A DNA stretch of 64,000 nucleotides, taken from Chloroflexi bacterium bin20. GTDB taxonomy: Bacteria > Chloroflexota > Anaerolineae > Aggregatilineales > Phototrophicaceae. The notes under the pieces are model-generated. The model did no database searches, was not told where the DNA came from, and saw only the letters and a list, made by a program, of their open reading frames with translations. The position numbers and the translations under genes were made by a program. Below, in pieces: positions 27,295 to 35,733 of this stretch (position 1 is the stretch's first letter; each line of letters begins with the position of its first letter). The DNA is taken from positions 302,689-366,688 of the forward strand of contig MPMG01000002.1 of the NCBI GenBank assembly GCA_002238485.1. The letters are read 5' to 3'.

Positions 27295-28437
27295 TTATTC
27301 GATCACCACCAGTTCTTGCCAGCCGTTCGTCAGTTTCTCGCCGCCACCTGGACGCGCCACCACCACATCTTCCACTCGCGCCGAATAGCCGTTGAACTGC
27401 ATGATGCTCGGCTCGATTGTGAAGAGCATGCCCTCTTGCAGCGGCGTTTCGTCCCCGCGCGTGAGGAATGGCGGCTCGTGCACATCCATGCCAATGCCAT
27501 GCCCGAGGCGGTGTCGGAATGCCTCGCCATAGCCAGCCGCTGCGATGACATCCCGCGCGGCGCGATCGGCATCGCTGGTGGTGGCTTCGTCCGCTTTCAG
27601 GGCTGCGATGCCGGCCGCCTGCGAGGCCATCACCAGATCATAGACGCGCTGGGCTTCGGCAGGTGGCTCGCCAAAGAAGACCGTCCTGCCAAAGTCGTAA
27701 CACCAGCCTTCATAGATGCCGCCAAAGTCAAACAGGATCGACACCGGTGGCTCCAGCGCGCGCGGCCAGCTTTTCATGCGGTCGCCAAAGATCAGAGGCA
27801 GTCTCGGCGCGGAATTGTAGAGCGATGTGGTGAAGGACTGCCCCAGCGAACCGTGCTTGCGCAGCTGATAATTGACTTCTTCGACGATTTGCAGCTCGGT
27901 CATGCCGTGCCGCATTTGTGCCAGCGTATCGGCAAAAGCGGCTTCTGTGATGCGCCCGGCCTGCTTCATCAACTCGATATCGGCTTGCGATTTGATCACG
28001 CGCAGGGGACGCAGCAGCGCCGTGGCCGAAAGCCAATTTGCCCCGGGCAAAAGCGGCTGCAACTGGGATACTGTCTCGCCAGTGGCGAAGTCGCTGATGG
28101 CAACGCGCGGATTGTCGGGCAGGTCGAAGTCGTCCAGGATGCTCCGCAGCATATTGGATGGCTCGTCCCAATCGCCCAGCACGCGGATATCGATGCCCTG
28201 CAAGCGGCTTAGTCCGCCAAATTCGGCTGTCATGCGCGGCAGAGGCAAGACGGGCGGACGAGTCGGCGTGATCCAGGCGCCCTGCAGCCAATCGCCGGGG
28301 TGGATGGTGTGCCCATAATTTGGGAAGTCGCGCGGCACGCCGGTCAGATACTGCAAATCGGAGGAAATCGGGAAGAAGGCGAGGTCGGCGTGCTGGCCCA
28401 GGATAGGCTGGAATTGCTGCAAGCGGTCGCTGGACAT
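27295..28437 (-). CDS. M24 family metallopeptidase (Xaa-Pro aminopeptidase-like)
   Basis: 380-residue pita-bread-fold peptidase. All five metal ligands are visible: Asp in FDFGG and in WCYDFGRT, His in HRLGHGIGMDVHE, Glu in FTIEPS and Glu in RVEDVVV. An N-terminal creatinase-type domain precedes. The start at MSSDRL is chosen because AAGGAG precedes it; the longer frame adds a low-complexity leader. It is last in the minus-strand amino-sugar block but 140 bases from the next gene, so perhaps separately expressed. It trims N-terminal residues before proline in peptides. Confidence 0.88.
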   Translation of the reverse strand: MSSDRLQQFQPILGQHADLAFFPISSDLQYLTGVPRDFPNYGHTIHPGDWLQGAWITPTRPPVLPLPRMTAEFGGLSRLQGIDIRVLGDWDEPSNMLRSILDDFDLPDNPRVAISDFATGETVSQLQPLLPGANWLSATALLRPLRVIKSQADIELMKQAGRITEAAFADTLAQMRHGMTELQIVEEVNYQLRKHGSLGQSFTTSLYNSAPRLPLIFGDRMKSWPRALEPPVSILFDFGGIYEGWCYDFGRTVFFGEPPAEAQRVYDLVMASQAAGIAALKADEATTSDADRAARDVIAAAGYGEAFRHRLGHGIGMDVHEPPFLTRGDETPLQEGMLFTIEPSIMQFNGYSARVEDVVVARPGGGEKLTNGWQELVVIE

Positions 28438-28577
28438 GGGCTGGCTCCTTGGTTTTGGGCAACTTGTCGTGCGAGATAGTGTAGCCACAGAGAGACCAAA
28501 AAATGAAAACCAGCGCAAATCGCCCGTGATGCTTCAACGCATAATGATTTTGACGCGATTGCCCCGGTTTGCTCGCT

Positions 28578-29612
28578 TCATTCGGTCACTGTCACTTTGG
28601 ATAGTCCGCGCGGCTTGTCGACGGCGTAACCCCGCACAAGCGCCTGCTGCATGGCGAAAATCTGCCCCGGCATCACGCAGGTGATCGGGCTGAGCCACTC
28701 GGGCGCTGCTGGCACGGGCAGAGGATTCGCAGCGCTTTCCAGGGTTTGCGGGTCATCGCTGATGACGAGCAGATCGGCGTCGCGCTTTGCCAGGTCGGCT
28801 TGCATGACACGCATGGAATCCAGCGTTGCCCCACTGGGAGCGACCAGCACAACCGGGTGCAGCGCATCAATAGCGGCGATGGGTCCATGCCAGAAGTCGG
28901 CTTCGCTGTAGCCTTCGCTGGCGATGTAAATCAGCTCTTTGATCTTGAGCGCGATCTCGCAGGCTGTCGCATAGTTGAAGCCGCGCCCAAGCGCAACCAA
29001 CCGCGCAATCTTTTGATAGCGCCCCGCCCAGACGCTGATGGCCCCTGACAGCTCCAGCGTTTTCGCCGCCAGGCTGGGCAGCAGCGCCAGCTCGCCGCGC
29101 ATTGCCGGGTCATCCGCCAGCGCCGCAGTCAGCATGGCCAGGACTGTCAGCTGGGCGGTATACGTCTTGCTGGCCGCCACCGAAAGCTCCCTGCCCGCGC
29201 GCAAGGGCAGCAAGTATTCGGCTGTGTTCGCCAGCGGCGAGTCGGCGACATTGCTGATGGCGAGCGTCAATGCGCCTTGTTGGCGCGCGTCTGCCAGCAC
29301 CTGCCGCACATCTTGGGCCGCGCCCGATTGTGATATGCCGATGACCAGGGCCCGCGACAAATCAGCGGGCTGGTGATAGAGCGTGTGCAGCGATGGCGTG
29401 GCCAGCATGACCGGCAGCCCCAGCGCATGCCCGAAGACATATTGCGCATAGCGGGCGGCATTATCGGATGTGCCACGGGCGGCGATGCAGACAAAAGACG
29501 GGTTGAAAGCGCGGATAGCAGCCGCGACTCGCTCGGTTTCTGCCCAGCTTTCGTCCAGCAGACGCGCGATGACGGCTGGCTGTTCAGCGATTTCCTTTTG
29601 CAGCTGGCTCAT
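28578..29612 (-). CDS. SIS-domain glucosamine-6-phosphate deaminase-like (NagB-II type)
   Basis: 344 residues with two SIS domains and no glutaminase domain. CIAARGTSDNAA and ALVIGISQSG mark the first sugar-phosphate site. The C-terminus has AVDKPRGLSKVTVTE, the tail typical of GlmS-like and NagB-II proteins. In context (hexosaminidase overlapping its start by four bases, NagA divergent) it most likely deaminates glucosamine-6-phosphate to fructose-6-phosphate. A second SIS gene lies at the head of the same operon. Confidence 0.82.
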   Translation of the reverse strand: MSQLQKEIAEQPAVIARLLDESWAETERVAAAIRAFNPSFVCIAARGTSDNAARYAQYVFGHALGLPVMLATPSLHTLYHQPADLSRALVIGISQSGAAQDVRQVLADARQQGALTLAISNVADSPLANTAEYLLPLRAGRELSVAASKTYTAQLTVLAMLTAALADDPAMRGELALLPSLAAKTLELSGAISVWAGRYQKIARLVALGRGFNYATACEIALKIKELIYIASEGYSEADFWHGPIAAIDALHPVVLVAPSGATLDSMRVMQADLAKRDADLLVISDDPQTLESAANPLPVPAAPEWLSPITCVMPGQIFAMQQALVRGYAVDKPRGLSKVTVTE

Positions 29613-31171
29613 GCGTTATCTGGCTCGTCCAGCAGACGGTAGTTGACGCCCAGCGCATCCAGGCAGGGCAGGTGCCGCCGCAGCCGCTCGACCAGCGCCG
29701 CATAATCGCGCTCTTGCGGGTGGCGCCACAGCACATCGGCGATGGCGATGGCGCGCGGAAACATCATGTATTCGACATGGTCGCTGCTGGGCATGAATTC
29801 CGTCCAGATATTGCCTTGCCCGCCCAGGATATGATGCCGCTTTTCTTTGGCGATCTGCGCTGGAATAACGACATAATCCCAAACCTGCTGCAAGGGCAGG
29901 ATGGCTGGGATAGCCAGCGGTTCGCTGTCCGTATCGACCGACTGATAATAGTCGAGATAGCAATACGTGTTGGGCGTCATGACGACATCGTGCCCGGCAT
30001 TGGCAGCCGCGATGCCGCCATCACTGCCGCGCCAACTCATGACGGTGGCATTGGGCGCGAGGCCGCCTTCCAAGATTTCGTCCCAGCCCAGTAGCTTGCG
30101 CCCACGCGCGTTCAGCCAGCCTTCGATGCGGCGGATGAACCAGCTTTGCAACTCGTGCTCGTCAGCCAGCCCTTCTGCCTGGATGCGCGCCTGGCAGGCC
30201 GGGCAGGCTTCCCAGCGGGCTTTGGGCGCTTCGTCGCCGCCGATATGGATGTATTCTGACGGGAAGAGATCCAAGACCTCGCCCAGCACATCTTCCAGGA
30301 AGTCGAACACTTCGTCTTTGCCCGCGCAGAAGATGTCTTCGGCGATGCCCCAGTTTTTGCGCACTTCATAGCCTTCGCCACGACAGCCCAGCTGCGGATA
30401 GGCCGTCAGCGCCGCCACCGCATGCCCGGGCAATTCGATTTCTGGCACGATAGTGATGCCGCGCGCCCCGGCATAGGCGACCGCCTCGCGGATCTCGTCC
30501 TGCGTATAGAAACCGCCATGTGGCTGCCCGTCATATTCGGGACTGTTGAGGCCGATGACCGTCTCGGCGCGGAAGCCGCCAATTTCGGTCAGGCGCGGAT
30601 GCTTTTTGATCTCGATGCGCCAGCCCTGGTCTTCGGTGAGATGCCAATGAAAGGTATTGAATTTGTAGAATGCCAGCAGGTCGATGAATTTTTTGATGAA
30701 ATCCATCGGGAAGAAGTGCCGCCCGACATCCAGGTGCAGACCGCGCCAGCCAAAAGCCGGTTCATCGTCCAGTTCCAGCCCAGGTATGCGCCAATCCACC
30801 CCAGGCACAACTTCGCGCGAGAGGATCTGCCTCGGCAGCAGTTGACGGATGGTCTGGAAGCCATGCAGAAAGCCGCGCCGATGTGCCGCTCGCAAGCGCA
30901 GCGTCGTCCCGCCAGCCATGAGCGAATAGGCTTCTGGCGAGTCCGATTCCGCCGCCGATTCGAGGATGATGGCGTTTGTGTCTGCGCTGGATTCGCCGCT
31001 GTCGGCAGCTTGCACGGGCAGAGCGAATCCTGTGGCGGGGCGCAGATAACTTGCCAAGAGCTCGCCCAATGCGCGGTCCTGAGCGATGATGAGCGCGTCG
31101 GGCGCAAGCGAAAAGATCCTGCCTCTGTGTTCGAGCCGGGCTGGCTGTGGAAAAAGTGTGATATCGGTCAT
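29609..31171 (-). CDS. Beta-N-acetylhexosaminidase, GH20
   Basis: 520-residue GH20 enzyme that removes terminal GlcNAc or GalNAc. The N-terminal GH20b domain (about 1-130) precedes the barrel. RGLHLDVGRHFFP (143-155), FHWHLTEDQGWRIE and the catalytic pair Asp313-Glu314 in HIGGDEAPK are clear. There is no signal peptide, so it is cytoplasmic and acts on imported chito-oligosaccharides or glycan fragments. Its stop overlaps the next SIS gene by four bases. With NagA and the SIS deaminase it gives a full route from GlcNAc oligomer to fructose-6-phosphate once the sugar is phosphorylated; no kinase or PTS gene is in the window. Confidence 0.94.
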   Translation of the reverse strand: MTDITLFPQPARLEHRGRIFSLAPDALIIAQDRALGELLASYLRPATGFALPVQAADSGESSADTNAIILESAAESDSPEAYSLMAGGTTLRLRAAHRRGFLHGFQTIRQLLPRQILSREVVPGVDWRIPGLELDDEPAFGWRGLHLDVGRHFFPMDFIKKFIDLLAFYKFNTFHWHLTEDQGWRIEIKKHPRLTEIGGFRAETVIGLNSPEYDGQPHGGFYTQDEIREAVAYAGARGITIVPEIELPGHAVAALTAYPQLGCRGEGYEVRKNWGIAEDIFCAGKDEVFDFLEDVLGEVLDLFPSEYIHIGGDEAPKARWEACPACQARIQAEGLADEHELQSWFIRRIEGWLNARGRKLLGWDEILEGGLAPNATVMSWRGSDGGIAAANAGHDVVMTPNTYCYLDYYQSVDTDSEPLAIPAILPLQQVWDYVVIPAQIAKEKRHHILGGQGNIWTEFMPSSDHVEYMMFPRAIAIADVLWRHPQERDYAALVERLRRHLPCLDALGVNYRLLDEPDNA

Positions 31172-31199
31172 AGCGCCTGTTCCTTTGCGTTTGTTGAAA

Positions 31200-32231
31200 T
31201 CAGATATCGTCCAGCGAAATCACCGCGCTCAGGTGCTGGGGCTGGTCGGGGTCACAGCCATTTTTCAGCGCGCGCCAATAAGCCAGGAGCTGCAAGGGCG
31301 GCAGGTGCAGCGCCGGCGCAACCGCAGCGGGCAGGTCAGCTGGCAGCGAGATGTGATGCTCGAACTCGCTGTGGCATTGGCTGATCACCAGCACAGTCGC
31401 GCCCATGTCTTGCATCTCTCGCAAGACGCGCAATTCCTGCGCAGCCGCATCCGGTGAAACCAAGCCAATGACCAGGCTATCCGCGCCCACCAGCGACATG
31501 GGTCCGTGCCGAAATTCCAGCGGATGAAAAGCCTCGCTGTGGGCTAGCGACATCTCTTTCATTTTCAGCATGGCTTCACAGGCGATGCCATAGAGCGCGC
31601 CCGCGCCCAGAAAGAAGAATTTGCGCAGCTTGTCTTCTTCCCCAAGCAGGCGCATCAGATCGGCGCAGGAATCCAACAGAACGCCGCAAGCCTCGGGCAA
31701 TCCAGCGCTGACAGATTGTCCGCCCAATGCGCCCGCCAAGAGCTGCGCGAGCACCAACATACTGCTGAAAGAGCGCGTCTGGGCGACGCTGCGTTCTTGC
31801 GCGGCATCAATGGCAATCGCCAGGTCGGCTGATTGCGCCAGAGGGCTGCTGCTGTCGCAAGTGATACAGATGACCGCTCCGCCATCCACTGCGAACTTCT
31901 GCTGGGCACGCAGGGTTTCGGTGGTCGTGCCGCTGCGCGAGATGGTCAGCAGCAGATAGCGCAGCTTCGGCAGACAGACCGCCGCTGGGCGCAGCAGCAA
32001 TTCACTGGCTGGCACGGCTCGGGCATCCACGCCGCTCTGTCGCAGCAGTTGTGCCGCTGCCAACGACAGATAATAGGTCGAGCCGCAGCCCGTCACGATG
32101 ACCTGGTCGAAGTCGGCAGCCGACCACAAGTCTAGCGCTTCGTCCTGGCGCTGTTCAAAGGCGCGCAGAGCCGCCAACCAGGCCGCGGGCTGGCTGAGGA
32201 TTTCCGGCAGGGTGTGCTGTCCGCTGGGCAT
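31200..32231 (-). CDS. SIS-domain sugar isomerase/deaminase, second paralog
   Basis: 343 residues, two SIS domains: VTGCGSTYYLS and LTISRSGTTTET in the first, and FFLGAGALYGIACEA in the second. AFHPLEFRHGP is the usual substrate-binding segment of GlmS-type deaminases. The C-terminus (NGCDPDQPQHLS) differs from the paralog at 28578-29612. It is first in the minus-strand operon. No Shine-Dalgarno is present, and a -10 ends six bases before the ATG, so the start appears leaderless. It may act on a different amino-sugar phosphate (for example galactosamine-6-phosphate). Confidence 0.82.
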   Translation of the reverse strand: MPSGQHTLPEILSQPAAWLAALRAFEQRQDEALDLWSAADFDQVIVTGCGSTYYLSLAAAQLLRQSGVDARAVPASELLLRPAAVCLPKLRYLLLTISRSGTTTETLRAQQKFAVDGGAVICITCDSSSPLAQSADLAIAIDAAQERSVAQTRSFSSMLVLAQLLAGALGGQSVSAGLPEACGVLLDSCADLMRLLGEEDKLRKFFFLGAGALYGIACEAMLKMKEMSLAHSEAFHPLEFRHGPMSLVGADSLVIGLVSPDAAAQELRVLREMQDMGATVLVISQCHSEFEHHISLPADLPAAVAPALHLPPLQLLAYWRALKNGCDPDQPQHLSAVISLDDI

Positions 32232-32237
32232 AGTCGC

Positions 32238-32246
32238 ATTGTAGCA
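32238..32246 (-). promoter_or_regulatory. Extended -10 TGCTACAAT, leaderless start of the SIS gene
   Basis: Minus-strand TG-C-TACAAT ends six bases before the ATG at 32231. It forms a divergent promoter pair with nagA in an 81-base gap. Confidence 0.55.
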
Positions 32247-32297
32247 GAAAGGAAGCTGCCGCTGTGCCAAAAAAGGTCGAGACTCCGCTCGCAGTGG

Positions 32298-32306
32298 TGG
32301 TAGACT
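32298..32306 (+). promoter_or_regulatory. Extended -10 TGGTAGACT, leaderless start of nagA
   Basis: TAGACT is followed by TGCGCC and then the nagA ATG, the same layout as at rpiA (TAGAAT, TGCCCC, ATG). No Shine-Dalgarno lies upstream. Confidence 0.55.
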
Positions 32307-32312
32307 TGCGCC

Positions 32313-33467
32313 ATGTCGCGCTTGCTCATCATCAACAGCCGCATCTGGCAAGGGGACCGCTTCCTGGACGGGCACAGCCTGCTCATTGAGGGCGGCAGCA
32401 TCCGCGCCATCCTCCGCGCTGACGAAACCCGAGCAGCTAAGGGAGACAGCCTGCTGGATGCGGACGGCTGCTATGCCATGCCTGGCTTCGTCGACCTGCA
32501 TCTGCATGGCAGCGACGATTGCGATGTTATGGACGCAAAGCCCGAGTCGCTGAGCAAGCTGGGCGCGTTTTTGCTGCGGCAGGGCGTTACCAGCTGCCTG
32601 GGCACGACCATGGCCGATACACCCGCGCGTATCAGCCGAGCGCTGGATACCATGCATGAGCACATGCGAGCGGGGGGCGGCCCCTTTGTCGGCGTGCATC
32701 TGGAAGGTCCCTACCTCAATGCGGCTTTTCGTGGCAGCCAGCCCGCCAAGCACTTGCGCTCGCCCACCCCCGCCCAATATCGTCCCTGGCTGGACAGCGG
32801 CATCATCAAGCTGATTACCATGGCGCCCGAGCTGGACGGTGGCGCGGACTTGCTGGCTGAGGCGGTGGCGCGCGGCATCACTGTATCAATCGGGCACAGC
32901 GCCGCCGATTATGAAGCGGCTTGCCATTTCTTCCGCGCGGGCATCAGCCAGATCACGCATACTTTCAATGGCATGGCGGGCCTTCATCACCGAGCGCCAG
33001 GCATCTTGGCAGCCGCTGTCGAAAATCCGCAAGTTAGCTTTCAGATCATTGCCGATGGCGTGCATGTGCATCCGGCCGTGCTGCGCTTGCTGCTGCGGCT
33101 GGCAGGGCGCGAACGAGTGCTGGCCATCAGCGATGCCATGCGCGCGACCGGGCTGGCGGATGGCGACTATGGGCTGGGCGATGTGGCGGTGGCGGTGCGA
33201 GATGGCGTGGCGCGGGCGGCGGATGGCGGCTTGGCAGGCAGCACACTGACCATGCCGGATGCGCTGCGCAACCTGATGCGCTTCTGCAACCTGACGCTGG
33301 AGCAGGCGCTGCCCATGTTGACGCGAGTGCCGGCGCGCAGCATCGGCCTTTACCCGCGCAAGGGCTCGCTGCGAGTCGGCGCAGATGCCGATATCGCGCT
33401 GTGGGACGAGAGCGCTGGCATAAAGGCGACCGTGCTGGGCGGCGAAGTCCTGCATCGAGCGCTGTGA
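32313..33467 (+). CDS. nagA: N-acetylglucosamine-6-phosphate deacetylase
   Basis: 384-residue amidohydrolase that deacetylates GlcNAc-6-phosphate. Metal and catalytic residues are in place: HLHG (63-66), Glu131 in HLEGPY, His195 in IGHSAADY, His216 in THTFNGM, the HHRAPG substrate segment and Asp274 in ISDAMRATG. Length is typical for NagA. The gene diverges from the hexosaminidase/SIS operon through a shared 81-base promoter region, linking them to one amino-sugar regulon. Its stop overlaps the GTG of an HNH nuclease gene. Confidence 0.95.
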   Translation: MSRLLIINSRIWQGDRFLDGHSLLIEGGSIRAILRADETRAAKGDSLLDADGCYAMPGFVDLHLHGSDDCDVMDAKPESLSKLGAFLLRQGVTSCLGTTMADTPARISRALDTMHEHMRAGGGPFVGVHLEGPYLNAAFRGSQPAKHLRSPTPAQYRPWLDSGIIKLITMAPELDGGADLLAEAVARGITVSIGHSAADYEAACHFFRAGISQITHTFNGMAGLHHRAPGILAAAVENPQVSFQIIADGVHVHPAVLRLLLRLAGRERVLAISDAMRATGLADGDYGLGDVAVAVRDGVARAADGGLAGSTLTMPDALRNLMRFCNLTLEQALPMLTRVPARSIGLYPRKGSLRVGADADIALWDESAGIKATVLGGEVLHRAL

Positions 33468-33856
33468 GCTGCGCCTATTGCGGTCGGCTGGCGCATCGCT
33501 GCCGCTGTGCCGCGCCAGACAGCGACCTGCGGCGATTCCTGGCGCGTGGCGGACGCGAGTATTCACCTCAACAAATACAGGAACGGACGCGCTGGGCGGT
33601 GCCGCCACAGTTGAAACGGCGCGAACGAGCTGTGCTGCGCGCCAACTACGCGGCCTGGCAGACAGCGCTGATCGCAAAGTATGGCGAGCGCTGCGCAAAC
33701 TGTGGCTCAGTCGAATCGCTGGCGCTGGATCATGTTCTGCCTATCGCGCGGGGTGGACGTTCGGCGCTGGAAAATTTGCAGTTGCTCTGCGGCGCGTGCA
33801 ACCGGCTCAAAGGCAAGCTGATGGTGGATTGCCGCCAACTCACACATCCAAAATGA
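33464..33856 (+). CDS. HNH endonuclease, small, with N-terminal zinc knuckle
   Basis: 130-residue nuclease-type protein beginning at GTG that overlaps the nagA stop (GTGA), hence translationally coupled. Residues 3-15 carry a Cys-rich knuckle (CAYCG, CRC). The HNH site is complete: Cys77/Cys80, Asp89-His90 in LALDHVLP, Asn104, Cys109/Cys112 and Asn113. Similar short HNH proteins occur widely, and their role (repair, mobile element or restriction) is rarely known. A metabolic operon is an odd place for one. The product is intact. Confidence 0.82.
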   Translation: MSCAYCGRLAHRCRCAAPDSDLRRFLARGGREYSPQQIQERTRWAVPPQLKRRERAVLRANYAAWQTALIAKYGERCANCGSVESLALDHVLPIARGGRSALENLQLLCGACNRLKGKLMVDCRQLTHPK

Positions 33857-33887
33857 AACGTTGGGCGGGTCGCAGGCGCGTCATTTT

Positions 33888-33915
33888 TTGCATTGCCAGC
33901 CAGACTTGTTATACT
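33888..33915 (+). promoter_or_regulatory. Sigma70-type promoter TTGCAT-16-TATACT
   Basis: A clear pair of hexamers 70 bases upstream of the binding-protein start. It shows that the sugar transporter has its own promoter separate from nagA. Confidence 0.6.
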
Positions 33916-33984
33916 GGCGGCGTGCGCCTGCCATCGTGCGAGGCGTTGATATGCAACCCGCTTCCAATACGACAGGAGTCTTCC

Positions 33985-35655
33985 ATGAAAGTGAAATTCG
34001 GCATTCTCATATCCATCCTTGTTCTCCTTACCGGCGTGTTTGGCGTCGCGGCGCAAGACACATTCTTTGGCAAGACGGCTGACGAGATATTTCCCATCCC
34101 CGAAGTCGCCGAGACCGAGCTGGAGCAGACTCTGGCATTTGAGGCGCTGCTGGCGGCGAATATCCCCGATGGCCACGCGCTGGGCGAAGGCAAGACGATC
34201 ACCTTCGGTGTGCTGGGTCAGGGTTCGCGCGGCGGCATCAGCGGCACCATTTATTTCTGGCGCAACGCCTTCGAGGCGGCTACCGGCGCAAACCTGGAAA
34301 TCGTCGAGATTCCCTACAACCAGTTGGGCACGACTATCCCCGCCGATTTCTTGACGCAGCAATACACCTATGATGTCTTCGTGGGCGCGGCCTGGCAGTA
34401 TGGCGACTGGATCAGCAATGGCTGGATCCAACCGATCGACCAATGGATCGGCGACGAGCGCTTTGCCCATTGGTCGCCCGAAGACACGGCGCCGGCTTTC
34501 CGCGCGCTGCTGCAGTGGGAAGGCCAGACTTATGGCACGCAGATGGACGGCGATGCCCAGCTCTTCTACTATCGCCACGACATCCTCAACGACCCCGAGT
34601 GGCAAGCCGCTTATGCAGACGAAGTCGGCGAACCCATGCCCTATCCCATCCAGACCTGGCAAGATCTGCTGGCCATCACCAGCTTCTTCAATGGCAAGGA
34701 CTGGAATGGCGATGGCGATCCCGATGACGGCATCAGCTTGCACCTTGCGCCGGGCGGACAGGGGCATTTCCACTACGCTACTTTGGCGGCTTCCTTCGCC
34801 GTAACGCCGGCCGATGGCGATGATCCGCGTGCCGTCAGCAAGTACGACAATGTATTCTGGTTCGATCCCGATGACATGACGCCGCTGATCAACGAGCCGG
34901 GTCATGTGCGCGCGCTGGAATTCTTGCAAGAACTGGCGGCGACCGGTCAAGAAGCGCAATTCGGCTGGCAACTGGGCGAGGCTTGGGACAACTTCCTCAC
35001 CGGCAACGCCATCGCGACCTTCAGCTGGGGTGATGTCGGCTCGATTTCGCAGAACGAAGCGCGTTCCACCATCAAGGGCAACCTGGGCGCTTCGGCGATA
35101 CCCTGCTCCAGCGAATGGTACGACCGCGAAATAGGCGAATTCGTCACCGACACCGAGAACCCCAACTGCGTTGGCAATACCACTGGCGGCAGCTGGCATC
35201 CGACCATGTCGACATTCAGCGAAAACCCCGAGCTGACCTACTTCTATATGGCGCTGATCGCCAACCCGGCCATCAACTTCTACAACGCCACCACCGGCTG
35301 GCAGGGCATCGACCCCTGCTGCACCTATCAGCTGTATGAGCCGCGCGGTTCTGCCACTTCGGAAGATTACACCGCTGTCGGCTTCAACGCGGACGATATG
35401 GAGCGCTACATCAATGCCTATGGCGCCAATGTCTATGACAAACCGACTTCGGTAACCTACCTGCGCATTCCGGGCACCTTGGAATACATCCAGGAGACCT
35501 TGGACATCCGCTTGTCCGAGGCCATGACCGGCCAATCATCGGCGCAGGAAGCCCTGGACAACACCGCCGAAGATTGGGAAGAAATCACCGACGATCTCGA
35601 TATTGACAGCCAGCTGGAGATCTATCAGCAGGCTATTGGCTACAGCGGCATGTAA
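33985..35655 (+). CDS. Sugar ABC transporter substrate-binding protein, family 1
   Basis: 556-residue extracytoplasmic receptor. The signal peptide is MKVKFGIL followed by a hydrophobic run to GVAAQ (about 23), with no lipobox cysteine. GNAIATFSWGDVGS and TGGSWHPTM are typical of family 1 sugar receptors. AGGAG precedes the ATG; the longer open frame upstream overlaps the HNH gene and is rejected. Two permeases follow, but no ATPase, so a shared MsmK/UgpC-type ATPase elsewhere must energise the transporter. Its position next to nagA suggests amino-sugar or chito-oligosaccharide uptake. Confidence 0.9.
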   Translation: MKVKFGILISILVLLTGVFGVAAQDTFFGKTADEIFPIPEVAETELEQTLAFEALLAANIPDGHALGEGKTITFGVLGQGSRGGISGTIYFWRNAFEAATGANLEIVEIPYNQLGTTIPADFLTQQYTYDVFVGAAWQYGDWISNGWIQPIDQWIGDERFAHWSPEDTAPAFRALLQWEGQTYGTQMDGDAQLFYYRHDILNDPEWQAAYADEVGEPMPYPIQTWQDLLAITSFFNGKDWNGDGDPDDGISLHLAPGGQGHFHYATLAASFAVTPADGDDPRAVSKYDNVFWFDPDDMTPLINEPGHVRALEFLQELAATGQEAQFGWQLGEAWDNFLTGNAIATFSWGDVGSISQNEARSTIKGNLGASAIPCSSEWYDREIGEFVTDTENPNCVGNTTGGSWHPTMSTFSENPELTYFYMALIANPAINFYNATTGWQGIDPCCTYQLYEPRGSATSEDYTAVGFNADDMERYINAYGANVYDKPTSVTYLRIPGTLEYIQETLDIRLSEAMTGQSSAQEALDNTAEDWEEITDDLDIDSQLEIYQQAIGYSGM

Positions 35656-35676
35656 AGCCCGCTGATCAGCAGAATG

Positions 35677-35709
35677 GCAGGGGCGGCCAACACCTGGTCG
35701 CCCCTACAT
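35677..35709. repeat. GTAGGGGCGA-type hairpin between receptor and permease genes
   Basis: Arms GGGGCG and CGCCCC around a variable centre, 22 bases after the receptor stop. It is placed like the intercistronic hairpins that raise receptor mRNA over permease mRNA in other ABC operons. Confidence 0.6.
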
Positions 35710-35733
35710 TGATGGCAGCCTATGGGATAAACC

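Noticed and set aside
33730-35535. 601-codon minus-strand frame opposite the sugar receptor
   Set aside because: Antisense shadow produced by high G+C codon use; no motif or start signal.
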